Origin: JAEUHO01 sp046350655
GTDB taxonomy: Bacteria > Planctomycetota > PLA2 > JAEUHO01
Assembly (NCBI GenBank): GCA_046350655.1
Contig: JAXMAB010000007.1
Location: forward strand, 412,523 to 476,522
Direction: 5' to 3'
DNA length: 64,000 nucleotides
The notes under the pieces are model-generated. The model ran no database searches. It had not been told where the DNA came from and saw only the letters and a list, made by a program, of their open reading frames with translations. A program made the position numbers and the translations under genes. Below are positions 42,991 to 52,883 of the stretch, one piece after another; position 1 is the stretch's first letter, and every line of letters starts with the position of its first letter.

Positions 42991-45900
42991 ATGCGCACCG
43001 CCGCCCTCGCCCTGCTCCTCGCCGTCGCCCTGCTCGCGCGTCCGACCGCCGCGCACGCGGCCCCGCCGGACGCCGCGATCACCGCCCACGCGATCGAGAT
43101 CCGCTTCGACCCCGCGGCCCACGCGTTCGTCGCGCGCGACCGGATCACGATCGCGCCCGCCGGCCCCGCGCGTTTGCGGTTCGTGCTGCCGAAGCAGGTC
43201 GCCGTCCGCGGCCTCTCGACCGCCGACGGCGCCGCCGTCGCGGTGACCCCCGTCGACGGCGCTCCCGAGGGCCTCGTGCTCCACGAGGCGCAGGTCCCGG
43301 AGGGCGTGACGTCGCTCACGCTCGCGTACGGCGGCGTGATCTTCGACGCCGTCGAGAAGAAGGAGAACCTCGCCTGGGTCGTCGGCGACGCGACGCGCGG
43401 CCTCATCAGCGAGAAGGGCATCTACCTGAACGGCGGCAGCGGCTGGTACCCCCGCACCGAGCGCGACCGGATGCTGAGCTTCGACGTCACGTCGTGGGTG
43501 CCCGCCCCGTTCCTCGTCGTGACGCAGGGCCGGCCGCCCGTGCGCTCGACCGTGCAGGTCCCCGCGGGCTGGGCGTCGGACACCGAGGTCGAGCCGCCGG
43601 CGATCACCGCCGAGGCGAAGGCCACCGTCGCGTGGGCCAAGAGCGTCGCGCTCGCCGAGATCCCGTCCGACGGCTGCGACCTCGTCGCCGGCCCGTACGT
43701 CGAGCAGGTCCGCGAGGTGAAGGGCATCCAGGTCGCGACCTACTTCCTCCCCGGCGAGGCCGCCGACGCGGGCCTCTGGCTCGACGCCGCCGCCGACGTC
43801 GTCGCGCGCTACGAGCCGATCCTCGGTACGTACCCCCACAAGAAGTTCGACGTCGTCGAGAACTTCTTCTCGACCGGGTACGGCATGCCGTCGTTCACCC
43901 TGCTCGGCGACGACGTCATCCGCTACGTCACCGCCGGCGCCAAGAGCACCGGCAAGATCCCGCCGGGCTACCTCGACCACGAGTACGTCCACGGCTGGTT
44001 CGGCAACGGCCTCTTCGTGGACCCCGCCGACGGCAACTGGTGCGAGGGCTCGACGACCTACTACTCGAACTACCTCGCGAAGGAGCTCGAGAGCCCGCAG
44101 GCCGCCGTGGACCACCGCCGCGGCGTCCTCGAGAAGTACGCGATCCGCATCACCCCCGAGAACGACTACCCCGTGCGGTCGTTCGCGACCAAGACCGAGG
44201 ACAAGGACAACGACGTCGGGTACGGCAAGGCCTCGATGGTCTTCCACGTGCTCCGGCGCCGCCTCGGCGACACCGAGTTCTTCGCGCGCGTGAAGAAGCT
44301 CGCGCAGGACCGCGTCGGCACGTACGTCTCGTGGGACGACTGGCTCGCGACCCTCGACGGCGCGTGGGCGACGCCGTACCTCGCGCGCAAGGGCCTGCCG
44401 CTCGTGCGCCTCGCGTCCGCCACGACGTGGCCCGCCGCCGACGGCACCTGGCACGTCCGCGCGGAGGCCGTCGTGGACCAGCCCCGCGGCGAGGCCCCGT
44501 GGCCCGACATGGACCTCGACGTCGACGTGGACGGCGTGAAGGCCGGCACGCTGCGCCTGTCGGGGAGGAGCGGCGTCTGGCGCGGGACCTCGAAGACCCC
44601 GCCGAAGACCCTCGAGCTCGACGCCCGCTACGAGACGATGCGCGCCATCGCGCCCACCGACCTCCCCGCGTGCCTCAACCGCACCCTCGAGAGCCCGGGC
44701 GCCCGCGTCGTCGTGGACGGCACGCCCGCGTTCGACGCCGTCGCGAAGAAGATCTCGGCCGGCAAGGGCCTCCCCGTCGTCGCCGCCGCCGACGCGAAGG
44801 ACGACGGCACGCCGAGCGTGACCCTGCTGCGGCTCGAGCCCGGCGCGACGTTCCGCTGGCCCGCCGACGGCGACGCGGTCGTCGAGGCCACGCCGACCTC
44901 GGTGAAGCTCGCCGGCGCCACCCACACCGGCGCGGGCCTGTCGTTCCTGTTCTCGGCGCCCGCCGTCCGCCGCCCCGACGGCACGCTGGCCGGCGCCCGC
45001 ACGTGGTTCGTCGCCTGCGACGAGAAGGCGCTCGGCCGCGCCAACTACCTCACGTACTACGGCTGGGACCAGTACGCCGCGTTCCAGGCCGGCAACCGCA
45101 CCCCCATCGGTCGCGGCTTCCTCGACCGCACGCCCGCCGGCACCCACCGCGCCGTCGTGACCGACGACGCCGCCGCCCGCGTCGCCGCCGACGTCGAGCA
45201 CCTCGCCTCCGACGCCCTCGGCGGGCGCGCGCCCGGCACGCCCGGCCACGACGCCGCGCGCGCCTGGCTCTCGGACCGCCTCGAGGCCCTCGCCGCGGGC
45301 GGCTCGGTCGCGCTCGCCGAGCAGGCCTTCGCCCTCGGCGTCCCCGACCTCACCTCTTCGCGCGACCTCGCGATCACCACGTCGTCGGGCACCGAGGTGC
45401 TCAAGGACGCGTTCCGCCCGCTCTGGGGCAGCCCCGACCGCGCGCCGGGCGAGCTGCCCTTCGCCGAGGGCGCGGGCGCGGTCCCGCTCCCCGGCCGCCT
45501 GCCCGACACGTCGCCCGAGGGCCTCGCGCGCTTCTGGCGCCAGGTCGAGGACGGCACCGCGCCCGCGATCCTCGTCGCGCCGAGCCCCGAGGCCCGCGCC
45601 GCGCTCGCCCCGTTCCTCGACACGCCGACGTCGCTCACCGCCGCGTCCCAGGCCGAGCTCGACAAGCCCGGCCGCGACGGCAAGCCCCGCCCGCGCCCGC
45701 CGCTCCCCCAGTGGATCAGCGGCCGCCGCGCCCGCGCGTTCCCCGCGGCGGGCCCGATCCGCGTCCCCGTCCTCGTCCTCGGGGAGAGCGCCGTCGCCGC
45801 GCTCGAGGCGAAGAAGCCCACCAAGATCGACTTCGCCGTCACGTGGGGCCCGCCCGCGGCCGACGTCCGCGCGGGCCGCGGCGGCGTCAACCTCGCCGCG

Positions 45901-46515
45901 ATCTTCCCCGCGAAGGACGCCCCCGCGACGAAGCCGACGGCGGTCCTCGTCTGCGCCCACTACGACTCGTTCGGCACCGTCGCCGGCAAGGTCTTCCGCG
46001 GCGCCGACGACAACGCCACGGGCGTCGCGTGCGTCCTCGAGGCCGTCCGCGGCCTCCCGGCCACGGTCACCTCGGGCGGCACCAAACACACCCTCATCGT
46101 CGTCCTCTTCGACGGCGAGGAGTGGGGCCTCGTCGGCTCGCGCGCCGTCGCCGCCACCCTCTCGACGGCCTACGACCTCCGCGCGGTCGTCGCCGTCGAC
46201 TCCGTCGGCCGCGTCCGCGACGACACCGTCTTCGTCGTCGGCCGCAGCACCCACGTCGACCTCGGCGACGCGGCCGCCGCCGCGCTGCCCTCGGCCGGCC
46301 TCCGCGCGGGCGCCGACATCGACAAGTTCGCGTACGCCGACGGCAGCGACCACTTCCCCTTCCACCAGCAGGGCGTGCCCTCGATCCTGCTCTGGGCCAG
46401 CGACTACGGCGTCATGAACACCGCCGACGACGACCCGGCCCTCGTCGACCCGGTCGGCGTCGCCCGTCTCGCGACCGCGCTCCGCGGGCTGCTCACGACG
46501 CTGCTCACCCGCTGA
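42991..46515 (+). CDS. Secreted double metallopeptidase, M1-like plus M28
   Basis: 1174 residues. Signal peptide ALALLLAVALLARPTAAHA. The N-terminal half is an M1 (aminopeptidase N type) peptidase with the zinc site HEYVHGWFGN (His about 330) and the third ligand in NWCEGSTTYYSNY, plus a DNDVGYGKASMVFHVLRR helix. After a linker region (about 500-760) comes an M28 domain with a PA-like insert: LVCAHYDSFG (about 989), RGADDNATGVACVLEAV, VVLFDGEEWGLVGSRAV, VAVDSVGRVRDD and DGSDHFPFHQQGVP give all five zinc ligands. The spacing between HEYVH and the Glu is one shorter than the M1 norm. Likely role: extracellular peptide breakdown by two aminopeptidase activities on one chain. Confidence 0.9.
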   Translation: MRTAALALLLAVALLARPTAAHAAPPDAAITAHAIEIRFDPAAHAFVARDRITIAPAGPARLRFVLPKQVAVRGLSTADGAAVAVTPVDGAPEGLVLHEAQVPEGVTSLTLAYGGVIFDAVEKKENLAWVVGDATRGLISEKGIYLNGGSGWYPRTERDRMLSFDVTSWVPAPFLVVTQGRPPVRSTVQVPAGWASDTEVEPPAITAEAKATVAWAKSVALAEIPSDGCDLVAGPYVEQVREVKGIQVATYFLPGEAADAGLWLDAAADVVARYEPILGTYPHKKFDVVENFFSTGYGMPSFTLLGDDVIRYVTAGAKSTGKIPPGYLDHEYVHGWFGNGLFVDPADGNWCEGSTTYYSNYLAKELESPQAAVDHRRGVLEKYAIRITPENDYPVRSFATKTEDKDNDVGYGKASMVFHVLRRRLGDTEFFARVKKLAQDRVGTYVSWDDWLATLDGAWATPYLARKGLPLVRLASATTWPAADGTWHVRAEAVVDQPRGEAPWPDMDLDVDVDGVKAGTLRLSGRSGVWRGTSKTPPKTLELDARYETMRAIAPTDLPACLNRTLESPGARVVVDGTPAFDAVAKKISAGKGLPVVAAADAKDDGTPSVTLLRLEPGATFRWPADGDAVVEATPTSVKLAGATHTGAGLSFLFSAPAVRRPDGTLAGARTWFVACDEKALGRANYLTYYGWDQYAAFQAGNRTPIGRGFLDRTPAGTHRAVVTDDAAARVAADVEHLASDALGGRAPGTPGHDAARAWLSDRLEALAAGGSVALAEQAFALGVPDLTSSRDLAITTSSGTEVLKDAFRPLWGSPDRAPGELPFAEGAGAVPLPGRLPDTSPEGLARFWRQVEDGTAPAILVAPSPEARAALAPFLDTPTSLTAASQAELDKPGRDGKPRPRPPLPQWISGRRARAFPAAGPIRVPVLVLGESAVAALEAKKPTKIDFAVTWGPPAADVRAGRGGVNLAAIFPAKDAPATKPTAVLVCAHYDSFGTVAGKVFRGADDNATGVACVLEAVRGLPATVTSGGTKHTLIVVLFDGEEWGLVGSRAVAATLSTAYDLRAVVAVDSVGRVRDDTVFVVGRSTHVDLGDAAAAALPSAGLRAGADIDKFAYADGSDHFPFHQQGVPSILLWASDYGVMNTADDDPALVDPVGVARLATALRGLLTTLLTR

Positions 46516-46532
46516 CGCATCCCCCTCCCGCG

Positions 46533-46566
46533 ACCGCGAGGCCCGGCGGCCGCCGGGCCTCGCGGT
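46533..46566. terminator. Perfect 34-bp palindrome built from two 11-mer copies
   Basis: ACCGCGAGGCCCGGCGG (46533-46549) is followed without a gap by its exact reverse complement. It sits 18 bp after the peptidase stop and directly abuts the TACCCT box of the next gene. It could act as a terminator hairpin although it has no T-run. Inverted pairs of uptake sequences serve this way in Neisseria and Haemophilus. Confidence 0.75.
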
Positions 46567-46590
46567 ACCCTGGGGTCGGAGGGTCGTCCC

Positions 46591-48301
46591 ATGGGTGGGT
46601 CGGGGCCGCACGCGCGCACGGAGCGAACGCCGCCGTCGTCCCGCGAGCCGCGCCGTCCCGCGCGCGGCCGCGCGGCCGTCCGCGTGGGCGTCCGCGTGCT
46701 GGGGATCGCCGCCCTGCTCGGGGGCCTCGCGCGCGCGCACGCGGGCGACGCGCCCGGCGGCGGCGGCGCGCTCGTCGTCGAGCTGTGGCGCGTCCCGCCG
46801 GACGACGGCACGCGCGTCGAGCCCGACGTGTACGTCGAGACCCTGGCGCCGCCGCCGTTCGACCCGCCCCGGCCGATCCCCGGCCTCGGGGACCGCGTCG
46901 TCCGCACGCCGCTGCGCCTCGCGCCCGGTGGCGCGCGAGTGCTGCTGGCGGCGCTGCCGCCCGCCGACCCGGCGGACCGCGTCGAGCTGGTCGTGGACGT
47001 GCCCGGCGCGCGGCTCGTCCGCCGCCGCCTCGAGCTCCCGCGCACCGAGGACCGCTGGGTCGAGTCCTCGCACGACCACGTCGAGCGCGTGCGCCTCGAC
47101 CCGGCGACGACGGTGCACGGCCGGCTCCGCGTCCCCGACGCGCGCTCCGTCGGCGTGTTCGTCGAGCCCGAGGTCGGCCCCGCGCGGTTCGTCGCGTTGG
47201 CGATCCTCGCCCCCGACGGCGTGTTCTCCGCGCGGCTCCCGGACGACGCGGTCCCCAAGGGCCCGTTCCGCGTCGTCGTGGCCGCGACGACGGCGGACGG
47301 CGTGACGCGGGTGGCCCGCGTCCACGGCACGCGGCATGCGATCCTCGAGGTCCGCGAGCCGGTCCCGGAGGCGTACGACGGCGTGACCGGCCGTTGCCCT
47401 GTGGAGGCCGGCGCGCCCGTCGCCTCGCAGTGGCTCGGCGCGCCGCCGTCGGGACGGGCCGACCGCGCGGTCCCCGCGCCGCGGACGGCGACGACGGTCG
47501 CGGACGCGCCGACGTGGTTCGGCCTGGGCGGGCTCGACGTCGGCCCCTGGCGACTCCGCGCGACGGTCCCGGCGCCCGCGGGGCCCGTCCACCCGGACCT
47601 CGCGGACGCGTTCGACGTCGTGATCCGCGTCCCGGCGGGGAACGTCGACCTCGGCGCGCCGCCTCGCCGGATCGACCTGACGACCCGCGACCTCGCGGGC
47701 GCGCCGCTCTCGACGTGGGCCTCCGTGGACGGCCCGAGCGCGCGGCTGTGGGTGCGCACCGACGCGACGGGCCGCGCGTCGGCGTGGGTGCGCGGCGACC
47801 GCGAGCACGTCGTGACGCTCGACGGCTCGCTCGAGCCCGCGCCGGTGCCGGCGTGGCGCGCCGTCGCGCGCACCGCCGGCGGCTTCACGTGGCGCGAGTC
47901 GCTCCACGGTCGCCGCGACGACGACGTGTGGCTGCGCGCCGAGGGCCCGATGGCGCGCGACCCGTGGCCCCGCGCGTTCGCGGCCACGTTGCGCGTGCGC
48001 GGCCCGGACGGGCTCCCGCTCGCGGCGCGGGTGCGGCTCGTCGGCCCCGACGGGACCGCGAGGCCCGTAACCGTCTACGCGTTCGGGCCCACGCCGACGA
48101 CCTGGGTGGCCGAGGCCGTGGGTCGCGCGCCGCTCGCCGACGAGGTCCGCGTCGCGGCCCGCGGCGGTCCGCCCGCGCCCGGGTCCGTGCTCGAGATCGG
48201 CGGCGACGGCCTCTCGACCGTCCTCCTCCCGCTGCCGTCCGCCGGCCCGCTCGACGCGACCGTGTCGCTGGTCGTCGTCGCGACCCCCGCGTCGTCGAGT
48301 G
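46591..48301 (+). CDS. Secreted regulatory-repeat protein A, 3' end uncertain
   Basis: ATG with GGAGGGTCGTCCC before it. Basic N-terminus, hydrophobic segment (VRVLGIAALLGGLARAHAG) as signal, then about 500 residues of beta-sandwich sequence (TTVHGRLRVPDARSVGVFVE, VHPDLADAFDVVIRVPAG, RTDATGRASAWVRGDREHV). It is a paralogue of the gene at 49321: both share the VHPDL-DAF block and the GRASAWVRGDR block. No family name. The frame of the protein remains open far into the opposite gene (to 48999); a TGA in another frame at 48299 lies where the protein ought to end, so a one- or two-base error just before it is likely. One 11-mer copy at about 48057. Confidence 0.7.
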
Positions 48302-48509
48302 ACCCGCGCGCTCGCGAATGGAGGTCACGCGGCCCCCGCGCGGGCCCGGGAGCCGATCCCCATCGCCTCCTGCTGCGCCCGGCGATCCTCTCGCTGCGGC
48401 GGGCTTGCCCGCCTCGCGTCGGTCTCGCCGGGCTCGCGACGGGCACGACGGGGATCGGCTCCAGCGTCCGCTCCCCCGACCGGCATCCGAAGGGGCCCGT
48501 GGACGGACG

Positions 48510-49175
48510 TCACCAGCCGTCGGGAGCGTCCAACGAGACGTCGCCGTTGAGGAACGGGTTCATCGCGCGCTCGACCGCCATGGTGCTCGACGGACCGTGG
48601 CCCGAGTGCACGACGGTCTCGTCGGGAAGCGCGAGGAGGACGTCGCGGATCGTGCGCGCGTACACGCGCGCGTCGCCGCCGAGGTCGGTGCGGCCGACCG
48701 AGAGATGGAAGAGGCTGTCGCCGAAGAGGCCGATGTCGGTGCCGTCATGGAAGAGGAAGGTGCAGCCGCCGGGCGTGTGGCCGGGCGTCTTGAGGACGCG
48801 GAGGAGGCCGGCGCCGAACGGGAGTTCGTCGACCTCCGCGAGGTCGAGGTCGATGTCGGGGACCTTGAGCGGACCCATGCCGAACATCTGCGCGTGGTCG
48901 GGCATGAGGTCGAGGATGGGGCGGTCGGCGCGGTGGATGGCGAACGGGGCCTTCAGCGCGGCGCGGACGGGGACGACGGCCCCGACGTGGTCGAGGTGAC
49001 CGTGGGTCGCGAGGAGGTACCGGACGTTCCCGCCGCTCTGCTTCACCGCGGCGAGGATGCGCTTCGGGTCGTCCCCGGGATCCACGACGACGGCGTCGCC
49101 GCTCGCGCGGTCCACGACGACGCGGCAGTTCTGCTGGAAGGGGCTGACGACGAGCTCGGTGATCGCGAGGTCCAT
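48510..49175 (-). CDS. Metallo-beta-lactamase-fold hydrolase (glyoxalase II-like)
   Basis: 221 residues. Zinc-binding motif THGHLDHVG (H58, H60, D62, H63), then LKTPGHTPGGCTFLF, GLFGDSLFH and VVHSGHGPSSTMAVERAMNPFL supply the other ligands. The short single-domain form matches the YcbL/GloB2 group, which hydrolyse thioesters such as S-lactoylglutathione; the exact substrate cannot be read from sequence. The ATG at 49175 has TACCGT 8 nt upstream, near the leaderless geometry. It is inserted, in opposite orientation, between two paralogous secreted-protein genes. Confidence 0.93.
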   Translation of the reverse strand: MDLAITELVVSPFQQNCRVVVDRASGDAVVVDPGDDPKRILAAVKQSGGNVRYLLATHGHLDHVGAVVPVRAALKAPFAIHRADRPILDLMPDHAQMFGMGPLKVPDIDLDLAEVDELPFGAGLLRVLKTPGHTPGGCTFLFHDGTDIGLFGDSLFHLSVGRTDLGGDARVYARTIRDVLLALPDETVVHSGHGPSSTMAVERAMNPFLNGDVSLDAPDGW

Positions 49176-49320
49176 CGCGCGGCACGGTACCCTGGGGACG
49201 GAGGGACGTCGTCGTGACGCACGGAGGCCGGGCCGGACGGGCGCACGGCCCCGCGGTCGAGCCGCCGACGGGGCCCGCCGACGAGGGCGGCCGGCCGAAG
49301 TAGACTCGCGGCGGAGGGAC

Positions 49321-50973
49321 ATGCGCAGGTCGGACCATCCTCGCCCGCTCGCAGGACGCGCCGTCCGCCCGCCGCACGGTGCAGGCCGTCGACGTCGTTT
49401 CGCGCCGGCGCTCGCGGCGCGGGTCGTCACCGGCCTCCTGGTCGCGACGGGCCTCGCCGTCGGCGCGGTCGGCAACCCGCGCTCCGCGACCGCGGGCGAC
49501 GACCGCGCGACCCGCGCGTGGATCGAGGTCTCGGTGTTCGGGCCCGACGCGCGGGAGCTCGAGGGCGTCCGCGTCGAGATCGACCGCTTGCCGCTGCGCG
49601 CCGTGCGCCCCGGCTGGTTCCGCGCCGACCTCGGCGTGCTCGGCCGCGGCCGGGCGGACATCCCTCGCGTGCTCACGGTCTCGCATCCCGACTACGAACC
49701 CGACCATGAGCCGCTCGACCTCCCCTATCGCACCGACGGCACGCTGACCCCGGGCCTGCGCGTCGCGGTCGCGCTGAACCTCGACCGCCGCCGGCCGCGA
49801 CCCGACCTCCGCGTCGTGAACGGTCGCGTGCTCGACGGCGCGGGCGCGCCGGTTGCCGGTGCGTCCGTCGTCGTGCTCGGCGACCGCCCCCGCTCCGTCG
49901 CGACGACGGCCGACGGCGCGTACACGCTGGTCGTCGCCGGCGACCGGGCCCGCCTCGAGGTCGTCGCGACGACGCCGGACCGCGGCACGAGCGCGGTCGT
50001 CGCCGTCGCGCTCGACGCGGCGACGACGACGCTGCCGCCCCTCGTGCTCGGCGTGGGCCTCACGATCGCCGGCACGGGCGGTGCCGCGCCCGACGTCCGG
50101 GGCGCCTTCGTGCTCGCCACGCCGCTCGTCGCCGGGGCCGCCGACGCGCCCGCCGGCCCCGAGGGGCTCCTCGCCGACGGCGCGGCGCGTCGGCCCGCGC
50201 GGCTGTCCACGCCGATCGGCCTCGACGGCGCGTTCCGTCTGCGCGGCGCGGCGGAGGGCCTCTGGCGCGTCGCGCGCGCGGGGCCGCGTCGCTTCGCGGG
50301 CGCGGTCCACCCCGACCTCGAGGACGCGTTCGCGACGGTGGTGCGCGTCCCCGGCCCGTCGATCGCGCTCGGCGCGCCGGCGCGGTTCCTCAGCGTGTCC
50401 GTGCGCACGGGCGCCACGCCCGTCGCGGACGCGGCCGTCGCGTTCGCCGCGACCCGCGGCCGCCTGGTCGTGCGCGCGGACGCGCTCGGCCGCGCGAGCG
50501 CGTGGGTCCGCGGCGACCGCGCGATCGAGGTCACCGTGACCTACCTCGGCGCGTCGACACGCACCGTGCGCTGGGCCCCGGGCGACGCGGACGCGCTCGA
50601 CGTGGACCTCGCCGTCGCCGACCCGTTCGACGACCCGGACGTGCCCCCCACCGCGCCGACCGGTCCGCTCCTCCACGTCGTCGGCGACGACGGCCTCCCG
50701 ATCGCGGCCGACCTCCGGCTCCTCGACGAGGAAGGGCGCGCCGTGCCGACGCGGTGCGCCGAGGTCCTCTCCTCCGACGCGTGGATCGAGCACGACGGCC
50801 GCTCCTCGCCGCGCGGCCCGGTGCGCCTCTTGACCCCGCTGCCGCCGACGCCCGTCCGGCTCGAGGTCTCGGGGCCGGACCTCGAGGCGCGCACGCTGGA
50901 CGTCCAGTTCGGCGCGACGCCGGTCTACGTGCGCGTCCGCGCGCGCGTCCCCGACCCCACCACGGTGCGCTGA
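49321..50973 (+). CDS. Secreted regulatory-repeat protein B
   Basis: 550 residues; GGAGGG lies 4 nt before the ATG and TAGACT lies 14 nt before it, so the leader is very short. Basic N-terminus and signal segment (VVTGLLVATGLAVGAVGNPRSATAG). Beta-sandwich repeats follow, including a carboxypeptidase-regulatory-like unit (VNGRVLDGAGAPVAGASVVV, ATTADGAYTLVV). It shares VHPDLEDAFATVVRVPG and ALGRASAWVRGDRAI with protein A. Function unknown; such domains often bind or decorate the cell surface. After its stop comes the same CTCCCGCGACCGCGAGGCCC flank seen after two neighbours. Confidence 0.8.
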   Translation: MRRSDHPRPLAGRAVRPPHGAGRRRRFAPALAARVVTGLLVATGLAVGAVGNPRSATAGDDRATRAWIEVSVFGPDARELEGVRVEIDRLPLRAVRPGWFRADLGVLGRGRADIPRVLTVSHPDYEPDHEPLDLPYRTDGTLTPGLRVAVALNLDRRRPRPDLRVVNGRVLDGAGAPVAGASVVVLGDRPRSVATTADGAYTLVVAGDRARLEVVATTPDRGTSAVVAVALDAATTTLPPLVLGVGLTIAGTGGAAPDVRGAFVLATPLVAGAADAPAGPEGLLADGAARRPARLSTPIGLDGAFRLRGAAEGLWRVARAGPRRFAGAVHPDLEDAFATVVRVPGPSIALGAPARFLSVSVRTGATPVADAAVAFAATRGRLVVRADALGRASAWVRGDRAIEVTVTYLGASTRTVRWAPGDADALDVDLAVADPFDDPDVPPTAPTGPLLHVVGDDGLPIAADLRLLDEEGRAVPTRCAEVLSSDAWIEHDGRSSPRGPVRLLTPLPPTPVRLEVSGPDLEARTLDVQFGATPVYVRVRARVPDPTTVR

Positions 50974-51037
50974 CCCCTCCCGCGACCGCGAGGCCCGGCG
51001 CGCGGCGGTTCGGCGTCGGCGGTACGCTCGACGCCCC

Positions 51038-52720
51038 ATGAGGAGCCCGAGGATCGTCGCCGCCTGCCTCGCCGTGGCCGCGCTCGGCGCGGGCCTCGCG
51101 GGGTGGCACCGATCCTGCGAGGCCCCGAGTCCCGGCGCCACGCCGGACGACGGGAGCGCCGGTTCCGTCGAGGCTGCTCCGTCGCGCGCGCCCGACCTCG
51201 CGGCGGGCGGCGCATCGCCCGTCCCGACGGCGCCGCCCCTCCGACGCGTGACGTTGCTGCTCGACGCATCGCTCGCGAAGGAGGTCTCCGACGTGGCGTT
51301 CGCGCGCTCCGACGGCAGCGCGCCCGCGACGGATCGCGGACGCTTCGTGCGCACGTCCGAACGCACCTTCGTCTGCGACGACCCTCGGCCCGGCCTGCCG
51401 ACGCGGGCCGTGCCCGAGGTGCTCGTGCGACGTGCCGAGGACGCCCCGATCCGCGTCGAAGTCCCGATCCCGCGCACGGCCGCCGGCGGATGGCAGGAGC
51501 GCTACGACGTGACCGTCGCGGTGCGCGCGGAGACGCTCGCCACCTTGACGGGGCGCGTGGTCACGCCCGAGGGCGCGCCCATCCCCGACGCGTGGGTCGA
51601 GGTGTGGCCGGCGGAAGAGACGGCGGGCGGTCGGAGCGCGCCGCCGGTTCGCTCCGACGCGGACGGGACGTTCCGTATGGCGGTGGACCTCGGAGCGGCG
51701 CAGTCCCGGGAGGTGCGCGTCGAGGCCGTCGCATCCGCCCGCGGATGGGCCGAGGGGGTTCGCGCGACGCTCGACGGCGGACGGACTCGCGCCGCACCCG
51801 ACCTCGTCATCGGCGCCGGCCGGCGGGTGCGGGGACGGGTGTCGGACGACGAGCACACGCCGGCCTACGCGCACGTCGTGGCGCAGCCGGTCCGGCGGGC
51901 CCCCGCGGACCCCGAGACCGGCGCTCGGCTCGTCTGGGACACGCCGTACACGCGTCCGGGCGAGGACGGCGCGTTCACGCTGCGTGGGCTGCCCGACGGC
52001 CCGGTGCTGCTCACCGCGACCCTCGAGGTCGGTCCGTTCGTGGACGTCCATCCTGACGTCGCGGTGGCGCAGGAGGTCGTCGTCGATGCTCCCGCCGACG
52101 ACGTGCCCCTCGGCGCGCGCTGCCGGCTGCTCACGTTCGCCGCCGAGGACGAGGCCGGCCGGATCGACGAGTTCGACCTCACGATCGACGGCCGCGCCGG
52201 CGCGCTGCATCTCCGCGCAACGCCGGACCGCGAGCTCGACGTCGTCGTGCCGACGGAGCACCCGATGCGCCTCACGGTCCGCGCCACGGGCCACGCGCCG
52301 ATCGAGGCCTCGCTCGACGCCGCGACGATCTCCGACCCCGTCCGGCTCCGGCTGTCCGTCGCGCCCGGCGTCGGGCCCCCGACGCCCGCGCGGCCCGACG
52401 CGCTGGCGAAGGTCGGCCGCTGGCTGCACGTCCAGTGCGGCGAGGGCCACGCGGAGGACCGATTCCCGATCCTCGCTCAAGTGCGTCGTCGCGGTCCCGA
52501 CGGCCGGCCCATGGACGTCGAGGTCGCTTCAGACGCGCCGAACGGCGTCGCGGTCTGGCGGGGCCGGGTCCCGCGGAGCGGCGGCCGCGTCCTGCCCGTC
52601 GACGGCCTCCGGCGGATGGAGCTCGAGGTCAGCCATCCGCGGTTCGCGCCCCGGACGGTCGAGCTCTCGTTCGAAGGGCCCGACGACGCGGTCGAGGTCG
52701 TCCACCTCGCCTTGCCCTGA
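51038..52720 (+). CDS. Secreted regulatory-repeat protein C
   Basis: 560 residues. Signal peptide (IVAACLAVAALGAGLAGWHRSC, possibly a lipobox-like Gly-Trp-His-Arg-Ser-Cys, not canonical). Several beta-sandwich units, the clearest LTGRVVTPEGAPIPDAWVEV with RSDADGTFRM, and VRGRVSDDEHTPAYAHV with PGEDGAFTLRGLPDGPVLL. It has FVDVHPDVAVAQEVVVDAP, a distant match to the VHPDL block of proteins A and B, so the three are probably one expanded family. Codon use is a little less GC-biased than the housekeeping genes. TACGCT lies 9 nt before the ATG, and no ribosome site is visible. Confidence 0.8.
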   Translation: MRSPRIVAACLAVAALGAGLAGWHRSCEAPSPGATPDDGSAGSVEAAPSRAPDLAAGGASPVPTAPPLRRVTLLLDASLAKEVSDVAFARSDGSAPATDRGRFVRTSERTFVCDDPRPGLPTRAVPEVLVRRAEDAPIRVEVPIPRTAAGGWQERYDVTVAVRAETLATLTGRVVTPEGAPIPDAWVEVWPAEETAGGRSAPPVRSDADGTFRMAVDLGAAQSREVRVEAVASARGWAEGVRATLDGGRTRAAPDLVIGAGRRVRGRVSDDEHTPAYAHVVAQPVRRAPADPETGARLVWDTPYTRPGEDGAFTLRGLPDGPVLLTATLEVGPFVDVHPDVAVAQEVVVDAPADDVPLGARCRLLTFAAEDEAGRIDEFDLTIDGRAGALHLRATPDRELDVVVPTEHPMRLTVRATGHAPIEASLDAATISDPVRLRLSVAPGVGPPTPARPDALAKVGRWLHVQCGEGHAEDRFPILAQVRRRGPDGRPMDVEVASDAPNGVAVWRGRVPRSGGRVLPVDGLRRMELEVSHPRFAPRTVELSFEGPDDAVEVVHLALP

Positions 52721-52883
52721 CGCATCCCCCTCCCGCGACCGCGAGGCCCGGCGCGCGGCGCGCGGCGCGCGTGGGTTCACGGGATCGGCGGCGGTCGGAT
52801 CCACGGAGCGGGCGCGTCGACCCGCCGCGGGGTAGAACGACCGCCACCTCGCGGCGGCGGAACCGCCCGAGGAGGACGAGACG

